From Paracoccus aurantiacus (GTDB taxonomy: Bacteria > Pseudomonadota > Alphaproteobacteria > Rhodobacterales > Rhodobacteraceae), in assembly GCF_007993065.1 (NCBI RefSeq), contig NZ_VOPL01000002.1:372001-436000 (forward strand): 64,000 nucleotides of DNA, read 5' to 3'. This document shows, one piece after another, positions 26,356-35,822 of this stretch. The position numbers were made by a program, and so were the translations under genes. Numbering within the stretch: the first letter of the stretch is position 1; each line of letters starts with the position of its first letter. Below the pieces are notes generated by a model, which saw only the letters and a list, made by a program, of their open reading frames with translations, searched no databases and was not told the DNA's origin.

Positions 26356-27849
26356 TCAGCCACCGACCGCGCGCATCCGGGACCGGATAGCCTTTGACAG
26401 AACCGCCGCCGTATCCAGGGCGAAGTCATGCGCCTCGGCACGCACGTCGCTGCACTCAGCCAGCGCATGTGCACGGACCCGCCACGAATTCGCGGCTTGC
26501 GCAAGGCCGTCGTCATTGGGCGCCAGCCGCGCCAGCAGTTCGGCGAACTGGTCGATTGCCGCGCCGTGGCCAAGGCGAAGGCCGCGCGTCGCGATGGTCA
26601 GCGCGTGGATGCCGTTCGTGCCTTCGTAGATCGAGGTGATGCGGGCGTCGCGCCAGATCTGCGACATGCCGTATTCTTCCAGATAGCCGTAACCGCCAAG
26701 GATCTGGATGCCCAGATCTGCCGCGCGAATTCCGGCATTGGTCGCGTGGATCTTGGAAAGCGAGGTCAGCAGTTCGATCAGTTCGGGCCTCTCGCCGCGT
26801 TCGATTTCTGCCAGCGCAATATGGCACATGGCGCGTGCCGTATGCACCAGATCGGCCTGCTCACCCAACATCCGCTGGATGTCGGGGTGGTCCGACAGAA
26901 CGGCCGCGCTGCCATCGGGGGCGCGGCCCTGCCGGCGCTCAGCCGCATAGGCGCGTGCAATGGCATATGCGCGCGCGGCATGGGCCACGCCCTGCAGCGC
27001 AACGTCGATGCGGGCGTGGTTCATCATCGTGAACATGGCGGCCAACCCGCCGCCTTCCGTCCCGATCAGTTCGGCCGCAGCCCCGTCGAACTCCATCTGG
27101 CAGGTGGGCGAGGCGTGAAGACCCATCTTCTCCTCGATCCGGGTGACGCTGACCTTGTTGCGGACGCCCTCAGCCTCGGACGGGCAAAGAAACAGCGACA
27201 GACCCTTCACGCCGCTGTCGGCAGCGCCGGTGCGCGCAAGGACGAGGTGAAGGATGCCCTGTGACATGTCCTGATCGCCGCCGGAAATGAAGATCTTCTG
27301 CCCCTCGATCGTCCAGCCGTGGCCGGTGTCTTCCGCCCGTGTGCGGATGCGCCCCAGATCGGACCCCGCGCCCGCTTCCGTCAGGCACATGGTCGAAAGC
27401 CACTCGCCAGAGGTCAGGCGCGGGATGAACCGTTCCTGCTGATCCCTTGTGCCATGCGCCAGCAGGGTCGAGATCGCACCGGGCACAAGCCCCGTCACCA
27501 TCTGCAGCGCGTGGTTCGCGCCGGAAAAGATTTCCGACACCGCCGCTGCCGTCAGGTGATCCAGCGCCTGACCCCCTAGCGCATCGGGTGCAGTCAGCCC
27601 CTGCCAGCCACCGGCGGCCAGTTCCGCATATCCGGTCCCGAAACCGTCAGGCATCCGCACGCGGCCGTTTTCCAGCCGGCATCCTTGCCGGTCGCCGGTT
27701 GCATTAAGCGGCGCAAGCACGCCTTCGGCCAGACTGGCGAAGTGGCGGACGATCTCCTCGGACAGCTCGGCGTCCCAGTCCGGCAGATCGCCCGCAAAAC
27801 TGCGCAGGCTGTGAAAAATGTCGTCGACGGGGGCCTGAAACGGAATCAT
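26356..27849 (-). CDS. Acyl-CoA dehydrogenase
   Basis: 497-residue FAD-dependent acyl-CoA dehydrogenase. MCLTEAGAGSDLGRIRT is the substrate/FAD loop, and IYEGTNGIHAL carries the catalytic glutamate; ILGGYGYLEEYGM is the family signature. It resembles the long DmdC/FadE-like group but is shorter than that group's usual ~590 residues. Start at 27849 (MIPFQAPV) lies 7 bases after the tannase stop. Last gene of the hydroxycinnamate operon, it could desaturate dihydrocinnamoyl-CoAs to the cinnamoyl form. Confidence 0.88.
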   Translation of the reverse strand: MIPFQAPVDDIFHSLRSFAGDLPDWDAELSEEIVRHFASLAEGVLAPLNATGDRQGCRLENGRVRMPDGFGTGYAELAAGGWQGLTAPDALGGQALDHLTAAAVSEIFSGANHALQMVTGLVPGAISTLLAHGTRDQQERFIPRLTSGEWLSTMCLTEAGAGSDLGRIRTRAEDTGHGWTIEGQKIFISGGDQDMSQGILHLVLARTGAADSGVKGLSLFLCPSEAEGVRNKVSVTRIEEKMGLHASPTCQMEFDGAAAELIGTEGGGLAAMFTMMNHARIDVALQGVAHAARAYAIARAYAAERRQGRAPDGSAAVLSDHPDIQRMLGEQADLVHTARAMCHIALAEIERGERPELIELLTSLSKIHATNAGIRAADLGIQILGGYGYLEEYGMSQIWRDARITSIYEGTNGIHALTIATRGLRLGHGAAIDQFAELLARLAPNDDGLAQAANSWRVRAHALAECSDVRAEAHDFALDTAAVLSKAIRSRMRAVGG

Positions 27850-27856
27850 GACCGGC

Positions 27857-29497
27857 TCACTCGCATTGGAAACTGGCTGCGGAGGCCTCGTCCCCACTGC
27901 CATAGCGCGCGACCTGCGGTGCCGGGCAAAGCGGGCGCGTGGCCCCGCGCAGCGCCTCGGGCGCATCTTCGTTGTCCGGGCGTATGGTCGCGGTGGCGAC
28001 TGCAGGTTCGGTGCCGTTTTCGACCCACTCGACCAGAGGCGTCAAAAGATCGAACGCATCCGCGCCGGGGCCGCCGTGACAGTGGTTCATCCCGGGAACC
28101 GGATAAAAGCGCGCGAACTCTGCCTCGCCACCATTGTTCGCGTTCAGCTTTGCGAACCAGTTCGCGGTATCGTTCACCGAAAAGACCGGGTCGGCCACGC
28201 CATGATAGATCATCATCTTGCCGCCCGCGTCACGAAACGACGCCAGATCGGGATTGTCCGAGCCGGGCGGGGCCATCACCTGCATCGCAGATTCCGGGAA
28301 GTCGTCGTCTGTAGCGTCGATCTGTGCCGCCTGCGTCGCGATGTCGAAATCGAGCAGGAATTGCAGCAATTCAGCCGGGGTGCCGCCGACCTCGGTCGGT
28401 GGGGTGGTAAAGACCTGTGCCAGCGATGACGCACCCATGACGGCGATGATCGGCATATTGTCCCAGGGTGGAACGGTGCTCTCCAGCTTCCAGAAGCGCC
28501 AATCCGCGCCCGCAATACCCGGGTCCCAGGACCAGTCGCTGTAAAGCTGTTTGCCGTCGGCGTCTTTGGGGCCGGCATGGATCGTCTGAAGCGCGGTGAT
28601 CTGCGCGGGCGACAGACAGGCAGAGTTCTGGCCATCGGTGCATTGCAACTGTGTGATGTCGAATGCCTGCTGGCAGGCGGCGGTATCGTTGACGACACCG
28701 TCGGAAAGCCCGTCAAGGTCGTCGCAGCTTTGCAGGATGCTGTCGGCGACCAGCCGGAGATCCTCGGGCGAGAATGCCTTGCGAATGTCTGTGTCAACTT
28801 CTGCGAAGCTTTGTGCATCCAGCGCGTGCTGCAACGCTGCGCGCGGCAGGTGAAAGCCCGGTGCACCGATCAGCAGCCCGTCGAATGCGTCCGGCATTCG
28901 GGCGGCGGCGACCATGGCGTGGCGTCCGCCATTCGAGCAGCCGATCCCATAGCTGTGAGAGATGGGCTTTTCGTAGAAGCCTTCGACGATGGTTTCTGCG
29001 ACGGGCTGCAAGCTGGCGACGGCCTTGTACCCATACATTTGCCGTGCTTCGAAATCCGCGCCGAATGCAGAGCCGCCGGCAAGGCCGCGATCCTGAAACA
29101 GGGAACCGTCATGGCCAGCATCGCTGCTGATGACCGCAAAGCCGCGTGCCAGCGGGGACTGATCCCCGGTGCCCGATTCCAGTGCGCCTGTCGCCGGTTT
29201 GACGACGCCGTCATTGCCGCCGTTGAACTGATGCACGAAATCTCCGTTCCAGTCTTGCGGCAATGCGAGTTCGAAGGACAGCGCATATTCGCGACCGTCA
29301 CTGCCCGTGCGTTCGGCCATGCGGCCACGAATGCGGCATTGGGCGACCGTGCTGTCATCGCCGGCGGGCACGCTTGCGACCTCGGTAAATGTGATGCCCT
29401 CAAGACCAAGCGCATCGGGCGTGAGCCCGTCGCATGAAAGGGCGAAAGCCGGTGCGGCAAGAAGCGAAGCCGCGCTGAAGCAGAAAACCGATTTCAT
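27857..29497 (-). CDS. Tannase/feruloyl esterase family protein
   Basis: 546-residue secreted alpha/beta hydrolase with a signal peptide. The nucleophile is S188 in GIGCSNGGRH, next to C187. The acid-histidine end reads GVADPVFS and GMNHCHGG. This forms the CS-D-HC arrangement in which two cysteines adjoining Ser and His are disulfide-bonded. The family cleaves aryl esters such as chlorogenate, ferulate esters and gallates. In this operon it would release hydroxycinnamates outside the cytoplasm for TRAP uptake. Confidence 0.85.
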   Translation of the reverse strand: MKSVFCFSAASLLAAPAFALSCDGLTPDALGLEGITFTEVASVPAGDDSTVAQCRIRGRMAERTGSDGREYALSFELALPQDWNGDFVHQFNGGNDGVVKPATGALESGTGDQSPLARGFAVISSDAGHDGSLFQDRGLAGGSAFGADFEARQMYGYKAVASLQPVAETIVEGFYEKPISHSYGIGCSNGGRHAMVAAARMPDAFDGLLIGAPGFHLPRAALQHALDAQSFAEVDTDIRKAFSPEDLRLVADSILQSCDDLDGLSDGVVNDTAACQQAFDITQLQCTDGQNSACLSPAQITALQTIHAGPKDADGKQLYSDWSWDPGIAGADWRFWKLESTVPPWDNMPIIAVMGASSLAQVFTTPPTEVGGTPAELLQFLLDFDIATQAAQIDATDDDFPESAMQVMAPPGSDNPDLASFRDAGGKMMIYHGVADPVFSVNDTANWFAKLNANNGGEAEFARFYPVPGMNHCHGGPGADAFDLLTPLVEWVENGTEPAVATATIRPDNEDAPEALRGATRPLCPAPQVARYGSGDEASAASFQCE

Positions 29498-29553
29498 CGA
29501 AGTTCCTCCGAATGTGCGGCAGGGCAGGGTGCCGCGGAATTGGGACTGCGGGG

Positions 29554-30438
29554 TCAATTGGCGATGCCAAGCAGGCGCATCGCATTTTGCTTGAGAATGA
29601 GCGGGCGGACCTCGTCGCGGAATTCTGCCTTGTCGAACGCGTCAAGCCATTTTTCCGGCGCGATCATCGGCCAGTCGCTGCCGAACAGCATCTTTTTCTT
29701 CAGGATGGTATTCGCGTACTGGACAAGGATTTTCGGGAAGTATTTCGGCGACCAGCCCGACAGGTCGATATAAACGTTGGGCTTGTGCTGGGCGACGGCC
29801 AGGGCCTCCTCCTGCCAGGGAAAGGACGGATGGGCGAGGATGATGGGCATGTCGGGAAAATCGACGGCAAGATCGTCCATATAGATCGGGTTCGAATATT
29901 TCAGCCGCATCCCGTTTCCGCCCGGCATCCCCGAGCCAACACCGGTCTGTCCGGTATGAAACAGGGCGGGCTTGCCGGTTTCGGCTATGGCTTCGTAAAG
30001 CACATAGGCGCTGCGGTCGTTGGGATAGAAGCCCTGCATTGTCGGGTGGAACTTGAACCCCTGGACGCCGTGATTTTCGACCAGATCACGTGCTTCGCGC
30101 GCGCCAAGACGACCTTTCGCCGGGTCGATCGACGCGAAGGGTATCAGAATGTCGTCGTGTTTCGCGCAAGCATCCGCGACTTCGTAATTATTGTATCGGC
30201 GATAGCCTGTCTCACGTTCGGCATCGACCGGGAAGATCACGGCGGCAATGTTCATCTCGCGATAATGCGCGGCGGTTTCATCAATCGTGGGCGGATGAGA
30301 CCACGGCGCGCCGAAATATTTCGCCATGGTCGTCTGCAATTCGTCATAGCCGTCATCGGCATGGCAGCCGCAGGGTTCTTCGGCATGGGTATGGATGTCG
30401 ATGGCGCGAATTTTGTCGAAATCAATCTTGGTCATCAT
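29554..30438 (-). CDS. Amidohydrolase-family beta-ketoacyl-CoA hydrolase candidate
   Basis: 294-residue TIM-barrel amidohydrolase of the ACMSD-like group. Metal ligands visible are HTH (H16, H18), FKFHP, LAHPSFPW and FGSDWP. It resembles, from memory, the CouO-type 4-hydroxyphenyl-beta-ketoacyl-CoA hydrolase of Rhodococcus jostii, which ends side-chain shortening by retro-Claisen cleavage without a thiolase. The neighbouring ligase, hydratase and dehydrogenase supply exactly the preceding steps. Tandem ATG codons at 30438 and 30435 both follow GAGGAGG. Other family enzymes are decarboxylases, so that is the alternative. Confidence 0.75.
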   Translation of the reverse strand: MMTKIDFDKIRAIDIHTHAEEPCGCHADDGYDELQTTMAKYFGAPWSHPPTIDETAAHYREMNIAAVIFPVDAERETGYRRYNNYEVADACAKHDDILIPFASIDPAKGRLGAREARDLVENHGVQGFKFHPTMQGFYPNDRSAYVLYEAIAETGKPALFHTGQTGVGSGMPGGNGMRLKYSNPIYMDDLAVDFPDMPIILAHPSFPWQEEALAVAQHKPNVYIDLSGWSPKYFPKILVQYANTILKKKMLFGSDWPMIAPEKWLDAFDKAEFRDEVRPLILKQNAMRLLGIAN

Positions 30439-30445
30439 GGCCTCC

Positions 30446-32329
30446 TCAGACGCGGATAAGCGCGGGGTCTTCGTTGTCGTAAAGCCGCTCCAGCAACTCG
30501 GCGCGCCGGGTCAGGATCTTGCGAATGTTCAGCGAGCCCTTGTCGGTCACCTCCTGATCGGCAAGTGATGGCGGATCGGCCAGGACGATTGCCCGCGTGA
30601 TGCGTTTGGCCGAACCGGTGATCCCGGCATTCATCTGCCGCAATTCGGTTTCGATCCGCGCGGCTAGCTGCGGGTCGCTCAGCGCGCCGCGCGTCGCGTG
30701 TTCGGCGCGAACCTGTTGGGGGGCGGGAAAGATGAACAGCCCGACTTCGCCCCGGTCGTGGCCGCAGATCACCACGTCCTGCGCCAGCCCGCGCAAGCGG
30801 TCCAGAACCGCCATGCGCAGCGTTCCGGCCTGCACCCAGGTGCCGGTATTCAGCTTGAAGTCCTCGGACACGCGCCCGTCGAAGACCAGCCCGCGAGAGG
30901 CGTCGCCAGCGTCAACGAAACGAACTGCGTCGCCGGTGATGAAAAAGCCTTCATCGTCGAACGCGGCGGCGGTCTTTTCGGGATCGTCCAGATACCCTGT
31001 GAAGACGTTCGGTCCCTTGACGCGGATTTCGCATCGCATCTCGTCATCGGGGATCAGCTTGACCTCGACACCAGGCAGCGGCACGCCAATCACGCCAGAG
31101 CGTCCGATGGGTTCATGCACCATCACGCATGCGGGGGCGGTTTCGGTCAGGCCCCAGCTTGATGCCATCATCGGCAGCCCGCCCCGCGCCTCGATGCTGA
31201 AGCGTTCAAGCCTGAGCCAGACTTCCTGAGGCAGCGAAGCGCCTGCATAGAAGATCAGGTCCAACTCCTCAAACAGGCGCGCGCGGGTGTCGGGGTCCTG
31301 ATCGGCTGCCTCGGTCAGCATCGCAAAACCGACCGGCACGTTGAAACCCAGGGTGCCCGGACGTTCCCGCCGGTTGGCCAGCGTGGTCGGAAAGCCCTTC
31401 GCGGTGGGTTTGCCCTGATCGATCGTCAGTGTGCCGCCATGGGCAAGCATCATGTTGACGTTGTGACTGCCGCCAAACACATGGTTCCAGGGCAACCAAT
31501 CCGTAACGCGCGGCGGGTGATCCGAAAGATAGGGCATCACGGCCGACATCTGCGCCTGATTGGCGCACATCATTCCCTGCGTGGTAAGCACACCCTTCGG
31601 CTCGCTTGATGAGCCGGACGTGAACAGGATCTTCGCCAGCGTATCGGGGCCGACCTCGGCATGAATCGGGTCGAGATCGGGGTGATCTGGCGTGGTGAGC
31701 AGCGAGCGGAAGGGCGTCACATCGCGCGGCGCGCCTTCGGTTGCAGACGCCAGCACCTCGATCCCGGCCAGTTCCGGCAGATCGAGAGCGGATGCGTAAC
31801 GGCCGGCATCGTCGACGAAGGCAAGCTTCGGATGCACCTTGTTCAGCACGAAGATCAGGCGGCCATGGGCCTCTTTGATAAGCGCATATTGTTCCGCAAG
31901 CGGCACGACGGGGATGCCGACATATTGCGCGGCAAGCGACAGTATCTGGTGGTCCGCACTGTTGCCTGACAGGATTGCAATCGTGTCGTCCGATCCAAGG
32001 CCGCGTTCGAGCAGCGCCGAGGCGACCGACCGGACATGGGCCAGCAGATCAGCGTAGCTGATATCACGCCACGGGCCGTCATCGGCAGCGGGGCCGGCGC
32101 GTTCTGACAGCGCGATACGTTCTGGTTCCGTCCTGGCCCAGTGGTGCAGCCAATGGCCAGTATTCGGCGCGACCTCGCCCATTTTCTGCGCGGCGCGTAA
32201 CAGGATCGTGCCATCGTCGCGATCCTCTCGCAGCGTGTCGTGGGCGATCCATCTGGTCACGGTATGGGCGCGCGCCCAGGCTGCGCGTTCCTCGACATTG
32301 TCGCTGGTCAGCGGCGGAATGTCCGTCAT
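30446..32329 (-). CDS. Feruloyl/p-coumaroyl-CoA synthetase-like ligase
   Basis: 627-residue ANL-superfamily AMP-forming ligase. The P-loop-like motif is LFTSGSSSEPKGV and the aryl-pocket/ATP motif is SSWGLTETAP. ITGDAVRF and VFDGRVSEDFKL are the later core motifs. It belongs to the feruloyl-CoA synthase-like group that lacks the usual tight similarity to acetyl-CoA synthetases. It would activate free hydroxycinnamates on import. The ATG at 32329 is chosen because a GAG-repeat ribosome site sits immediately upstream; the open frame runs on to 32632 inside the hydratase gene. Confidence 0.88.
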   Translation of the reverse strand: MTDIPPLTSDNVEERAAWARAHTVTRWIAHDTLREDRDDGTILLRAAQKMGEVAPNTGHWLHHWARTEPERIALSERAGPAADDGPWRDISYADLLAHVRSVASALLERGLGSDDTIAILSGNSADHQILSLAAQYVGIPVVPLAEQYALIKEAHGRLIFVLNKVHPKLAFVDDAGRYASALDLPELAGIEVLASATEGAPRDVTPFRSLLTTPDHPDLDPIHAEVGPDTLAKILFTSGSSSEPKGVLTTQGMMCANQAQMSAVMPYLSDHPPRVTDWLPWNHVFGGSHNVNMMLAHGGTLTIDQGKPTAKGFPTTLANRRERPGTLGFNVPVGFAMLTEAADQDPDTRARLFEELDLIFYAGASLPQEVWLRLERFSIEARGGLPMMASSWGLTETAPACVMVHEPIGRSGVIGVPLPGVEVKLIPDDEMRCEIRVKGPNVFTGYLDDPEKTAAAFDDEGFFITGDAVRFVDAGDASRGLVFDGRVSEDFKLNTGTWVQAGTLRMAVLDRLRGLAQDVVICGHDRGEVGLFIFPAPQQVRAEHATRGALSDPQLAARIETELRQMNAGITGSAKRITRAIVLADPPSLADQEVTDKGSLNIRKILTRRAELLERLYDNEDPALIRV

Positions 32330-32347
32330 CTCCTCCTCCTCCTCCTC
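32330..32347 (-). promoter_or_regulatory. GGA-repeat ribosome binding site of the CoA ligase
   Basis: Six tandem copies of the triplet (TCC on the plus strand, GGA on the coding strand) abut the ligase start codon. They supply several overlapping Shine-Dalgarno registers. Such a tract could vary in copy number by slippage and alter translation, but no variation can be seen in one sequence. Confidence 0.6.
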
Positions 32348-32360
32348 GCGTTGCTTTGGA

Positions 32361-33134
32361 TCAGCGAAATATCGGGGCGCGCTTTTCAAGGAATGCGCGC
32401 AACCCTTCCTCGGCGTCAGGGGTGGTCTGAACCAGAGCCGCGCACAGGCTTTCGGTGAACAGGCCGTCAGCGCGGGACATGTCATTGACCCGCGACAATG
32501 CCTGAACCATGAAATAGTTGGACATCGGCGCGTTTCCGGCGATCTGCTCGGCCAGCTTGCGCGCCAGCGGCAGTGCCTCTCCATCGCCGACGCTGTAATG
32601 GGCAAGGCCAAGGCGCAGCCCTTCTTCGGCATCGTATTTGCGCCCGGTCAGCATCATTTCGACCATGCGGTCGGGACCAAGAATGCGGCCAACCCGAACC
32701 GAGGCGCCGCCGCCCACGAAAATGCCGCGACGCCCCTCGGGAAGCTGGAAGATGACCGACGGCTCGGCGATGCGCACATGGGTCGAGCTGGCCAGTTCAA
32801 GCCCGCCGCCGATCACTGCACCCTGCATCGCAGATACCGTGACCAGCCCGCCGAACTGGATCAGATCCATCACCCGATGCCAGTTACGCGAATGATAGAC
32901 GCCTTCCTCGGCGCTGCGGTCCACATGTTCGGAAAGATCGAGGCCCGAGCAGTAATGCCCGCCCGCGCCGGTCAGAATGACGACGCGCACCTCTTTCGGC
33001 ATGGTCGAATAGGCATTCTCGATCGCCGCGATCAGCCCGTCGCTCATGGCATTGCGCTTGTCGGGACGGGTCAGCGTGACGGTCGCGACCGCACCGTCCA
33101 CCTCGGTCGTCAGGTATTTGCTGTGATCGGACAT
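32361..33134 (-). CDS. Enoyl-CoA hydratase/isomerase (crotonase) family protein
   Basis: 257-residue crotonase. The oxyanion-hole segments are HYCSGLDLSEH and QGAVIGGGLELAS, and the two usual glutamates appear in GGLELAS and LPEGRRGIF. It would hydrate hydroxycinnamoyl-CoA to the 3-hydroxy form. Adjacent genes encode the ligase and dehydrogenase of the same route, so beta-oxidation is more likely than the one-step hydratase/lyase yielding an aldehyde; no vanillin dehydrogenase is in the window. The ATG at 33134 follows an AGGAG-like site. Confidence 0.88.
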   Translation of the reverse strand: MSDHSKYLTTEVDGAVATVTLTRPDKRNAMSDGLIAAIENAYSTMPKEVRVVILTGAGGHYCSGLDLSEHVDRSAEEGVYHSRNWHRVMDLIQFGGLVTVSAMQGAVIGGGLELASSTHVRIAEPSVIFQLPEGRRGIFVGGGASVRVGRILGPDRMVEMMLTGRKYDAEEGLRLGLAHYSVGDGEALPLARKLAEQIAGNAPMSNYFMVQALSRVNDMSRADGLFTESLCAALVQTTPDAEEGLRAFLEKRAPIFR

Positions 33135-33157
33135 CGTATTCTCCTGCGCAGGCGCGA

Positions 33158-33922
33158 TCATTTCGGGGCCAGACGGACAGCGCTGTCGATGCGGATGACC
33201 TCGCCATTCAGCAGTGGGTTTTCGACGATGCTTTGAACCAGCATCGCGTATTCCTCGGGGCGGCCCATGCGCGACGGGAAGGGGATGCCCGCCTCCAGCG
33301 ATGTGCGCACCGGCTCTGGCAGCCCGGCGCTCATCGCGGTTTCGAAGACGCCCGGCGCGATGGTGACGACACGGATGCCGAAACGCGACAGTTCGCGCGC
33401 TGCGGGCAGCGTCATCGAGGCGATCCCGCCTTTCGATGCGGCATAGGCAGCCTGCCCGATCTGGCCGTCCTGAAACGCGACCGACGCGGTGTTGACGATC
33501 ACACCCCTTGCGCCATCCGCGTCAAGCGGCTCCAGCGCAGCCATCGCTTGCGCCGCGATACTGAGGGTGACGAAGCTGCCATAGAGATTGATCTTCAGCG
33601 TTCGGGCAAAGGTTTCGAAATCGGGCTTTCCCTCTTTCGGGACAATGCGCCCGGCCGTTGCGATCCCGGCGCAGTTCACAAGGATGCGCGGGGTGCCCAG
33701 GGTATCGACGACGCGGTTGAACGCAGCCTCGACCGCGTTCGCATCCGAGACATCGGCCGCCACGGCAAGGCCGCCGATCTCTGCCGCGACCCGGTCGGCG
33801 GCGTCCTGCTTCAGGTCCATGACTGCGACGCGCGCGCCATTGGCCGCAAGCCTGCGGGCGGTCGCTTCGCCCAGGCCACTTCCTGCGCCGGTGACAAGCG
33901 CCGTTTGGTCAGAAATCTGCAT
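33158..33922 (-). CDS. Short-chain dehydrogenase, likely 3-hydroxyacyl-CoA dehydrogenase
   Basis: 254-residue classical SDR. The NAD-binding motif is TGAGSGLGEAT near the N-terminus and NCAGIA follows. The catalytic tetrad is seen in VNTASVAFQDG and YAASKGG. The overall pattern (GQIGQAAYAASKGGIASMTLPAARELSRFGIRVVTIAPG, read in parts) is that of type-10 17-beta-HSD proteins, which oxidise 3-hydroxyacyl-CoAs. Start at 33922 is 13 bases after the TRAP permease gene. Confidence 0.88.
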   Translation of the reverse strand: MQISDQTALVTGAGSGLGEATARRLAANGARVAVMDLKQDAADRVAAEIGGLAVAADVSDANAVEAAFNRVVDTLGTPRILVNCAGIATAGRIVPKEGKPDFETFARTLKINLYGSFVTLSIAAQAMAALEPLDADGARGVIVNTASVAFQDGQIGQAAYAASKGGIASMTLPAARELSRFGIRVVTIAPGVFETAMSAGLPEPVRTSLEAGIPFPSRMGRPEEYAMLVQSIVENPLLNGEVIRIDSAVRLAPK

Positions 33923-33935
33923 AGCTTTTCCTTCT

Positions 33936-35216
33936 TCAGATGAGGCCACGGATCGCCAGCATGCAGGCGACAAGGGCAAGATCGGCCAGGATGAAGGGGA
34001 TGATCCCGGCAAAGACCTGTTCAAGGCGCACATAGTCACGCGCGACAGAGTGTATGACGAACACGTTCAACCCGACCGGCGGCGTTATCATTCCGATCTC
34101 CAGCAGCTTGGCGACCAAAAGGCCGAACCACAGCTTGTCGATGCCGTGCTGGGCCAGGATCGGCAGAAACAGCGGCAGGGTCAGCAACAGCGCCCCGATC
34201 GGTTCCAGAAACATCCCGAGGATCAGATAGATCACCACGATGGCCAGCAGCAGCGCGAAGGTTCCGAGCCCAAGCCCTTCCACGAACAGACCCATCTGCA
34301 TGGACAGGCCCGACATCGCGACAAGCCGCGTGAACAGGTTTGCGCCTATCGCGATGATAAACAGCGCACCGCCTGACAGAAGCGTATCGACAAGGCTTTC
34401 CTTGAACCCCTCCCAGCTGAGCGAGCGGCGCGCGAGCCCGATCAGGATGGCAACGAAACTGCCGAACGCGCCTGCCTCGGTCGCGGTGAAGAAGCCGGTG
34501 AACAGCCCGCCGAACACCGCCACGATCAGCAGCAGCACGGGCCAGATCTCGGCCGTCTTGCGCCAGCGGTCGCCCATGCTGTGCGCAGTGGAGCGGGGCA
34601 GGCTTTCGGGATTACGCCACCAGACGATCAGCACCGCCGCGACATAGAACAGCAGCGACGCAAGCCCGACGAACAGGCCGCCCAGGAAAAGCTGGTTGAT
34701 CGACGTCTCGGCCTGAATGCCGTAAAGGATCAGTATGATCGACGGCGGTATCAATGCGCCGATGGTGCCGCCCGCCGCGACCGAGCCGGTCGCGATTGAC
34801 AGGTTATAGCCCTGACGCGCCATTTCCGGCACCGCGATCCGGCCAATTGCAGCCGAACAGGCGACCGATGATCCCGACACTGCCGCAAAGCCTGACGCCC
34901 CGGCCAGCGAGGCGATTGCAAGCCCGCCCGGCATCCATCCCCACCAGACGCGCGCGGCCTCGAACAGCCCGCGCGTCAGGCCTGAATGATAGGCGATATA
35001 GCCCATCAGAAGGAACATCGGGATGGACGAAAGCGTCCAGCTTGCCGATGTCGTATAGGGTATCGTCGACAGCATCGACAGCGCGGGGCGGATACCCGCG
35101 ATCATCCAGATGCCAAGGAAGGACACGCCGATCAGCGCCGCCGCAATCGGCACGCGCAATGCGATCAGGCCAAGCAGCGCGACAAGCGCCAGAATGCCGA
35201 TGGTCATCGGTTCCAT
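33936..35216 (-). CDS. TRAP transporter large permease (DctM-type)
   Basis: 426-residue, 12-helix membrane subunit of a tripartite ATP-independent periplasmic transporter. Family motifs: GFAAVSGSSVACSAAIG, the GGTIGALIPPSIILILYG helix, and ATEAGAFGS. ATG at 35216 has GGAGG 7 bases upstream; GTG at 35219 overlaps the small permease stop and is the alternative. Part of the hydroxycinnamate operon, so import of an aromatic acid is the expected role; TarPQM of Rhodopseudomonas is the known precedent. Confidence 0.93.
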   Translation of the reverse strand: MEPMTIGILALVALLGLIALRVPIAAALIGVSFLGIWMIAGIRPALSMLSTIPYTTSASWTLSSIPMFLLMGYIAYHSGLTRGLFEAARVWWGWMPGGLAIASLAGASGFAAVSGSSVACSAAIGRIAVPEMARQGYNLSIATGSVAAGGTIGALIPPSIILILYGIQAETSINQLFLGGLFVGLASLLFYVAAVLIVWWRNPESLPRSTAHSMGDRWRKTAEIWPVLLLIVAVFGGLFTGFFTATEAGAFGSFVAILIGLARRSLSWEGFKESLVDTLLSGGALFIIAIGANLFTRLVAMSGLSMQMGLFVEGLGLGTFALLLAIVVIYLILGMFLEPIGALLLTLPLFLPILAQHGIDKLWFGLLVAKLLEIGMITPPVGLNVFVIHSVARDYVRLEQVFAGIIPFILADLALVACMLAIRGLI

Positions 35217-35755
35217 CACGCGTCCTCCCTTATGGCATCGACCTGTTCCATCACGTCATGCTCGTCATCGTCGAACTGTTCGCTCACGACCTCGTAGATG
35301 CGGATCAGGATGACGATAAGCGCCAGCGCGAATGAGAAGGGGAGTATCCAGAAGCTGGGCCAGGTCACGAAGCGGATCGTTCCCGCCTCGATATACGCGC
35401 CGCGCTGGGTCTTGCTGATCGCTTCCAGGGTGGAGCCGTAGAGCAGCACAGCCAGCACGGCGGCAAAGATCAGGAAACCGAACAGGATGACGCATTGGCG
35501 ACTGCGGCCTGTCAGACGCTGGGTGAAAATCGTGGCCTCGATATGGCGGCGCTTCAGCTCTGTCAGGGCCAGCGGAAACAGGCTGACCGCGACCATGTAA
35601 TACTTGCCGACGAGATCGGGCGTGGCGGGAAAGCCGGCGCCCAGAAAGGCGCGCATGAACACGTCGACGACCACCTGAAGCATCATCAGTATCAGCACGG
35701 CACCACCGATCACCATGCTGAACCGCGCAATTGCGGTTTCAATCGGTTTCAGCAT
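35216..35755 (-). CDS. TRAP transporter small permease (DctQ-type)
   Basis: 179-residue membrane protein with four hydrophobic helices; the first helix (FSMVIGGAVLILMMLQVVVD) leads into VFMRAFLG, a DctQ hallmark. Unusually long acidic C-terminus (SEQFDDDEHDVMEQ). Start at 35755 follows AGGAGG; a longer reading from 35770 lacks one. Overlaps the large permease start. Confidence 0.9.
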   Translation of the reverse strand: MLKPIETAIARFSMVIGGAVLILMMLQVVVDVFMRAFLGAGFPATPDLVGKYYMVAVSLFPLALTELKRRHIEATIFTQRLTGRSRQCVILFGFLIFAAVLAVLLYGSTLEAISKTQRGAYIEAGTIRFVTWPSFWILPFSFALALIVILIRIYEVVSEQFDDDEHDVMEQVDAIREDA

Positions 35756-35822
35756 CCGATCCTCCTGCATTTACGGGTTGCGGCAAGCTGCGCGCGCCGC
35801 GATCCGGCGCGCGCGGTCGGTC

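Noticed and set aside
32361..33134. Reading the crotonase as a one-step feruloyl-CoA hydratase/lyase giving vanillin
   Set aside because: No vanillin dehydrogenase nearby, while an SDR dehydrogenase and beta-ketoacyl-CoA hydrolase candidate are adjacent; beta-oxidation fits better, though this is not excluded.
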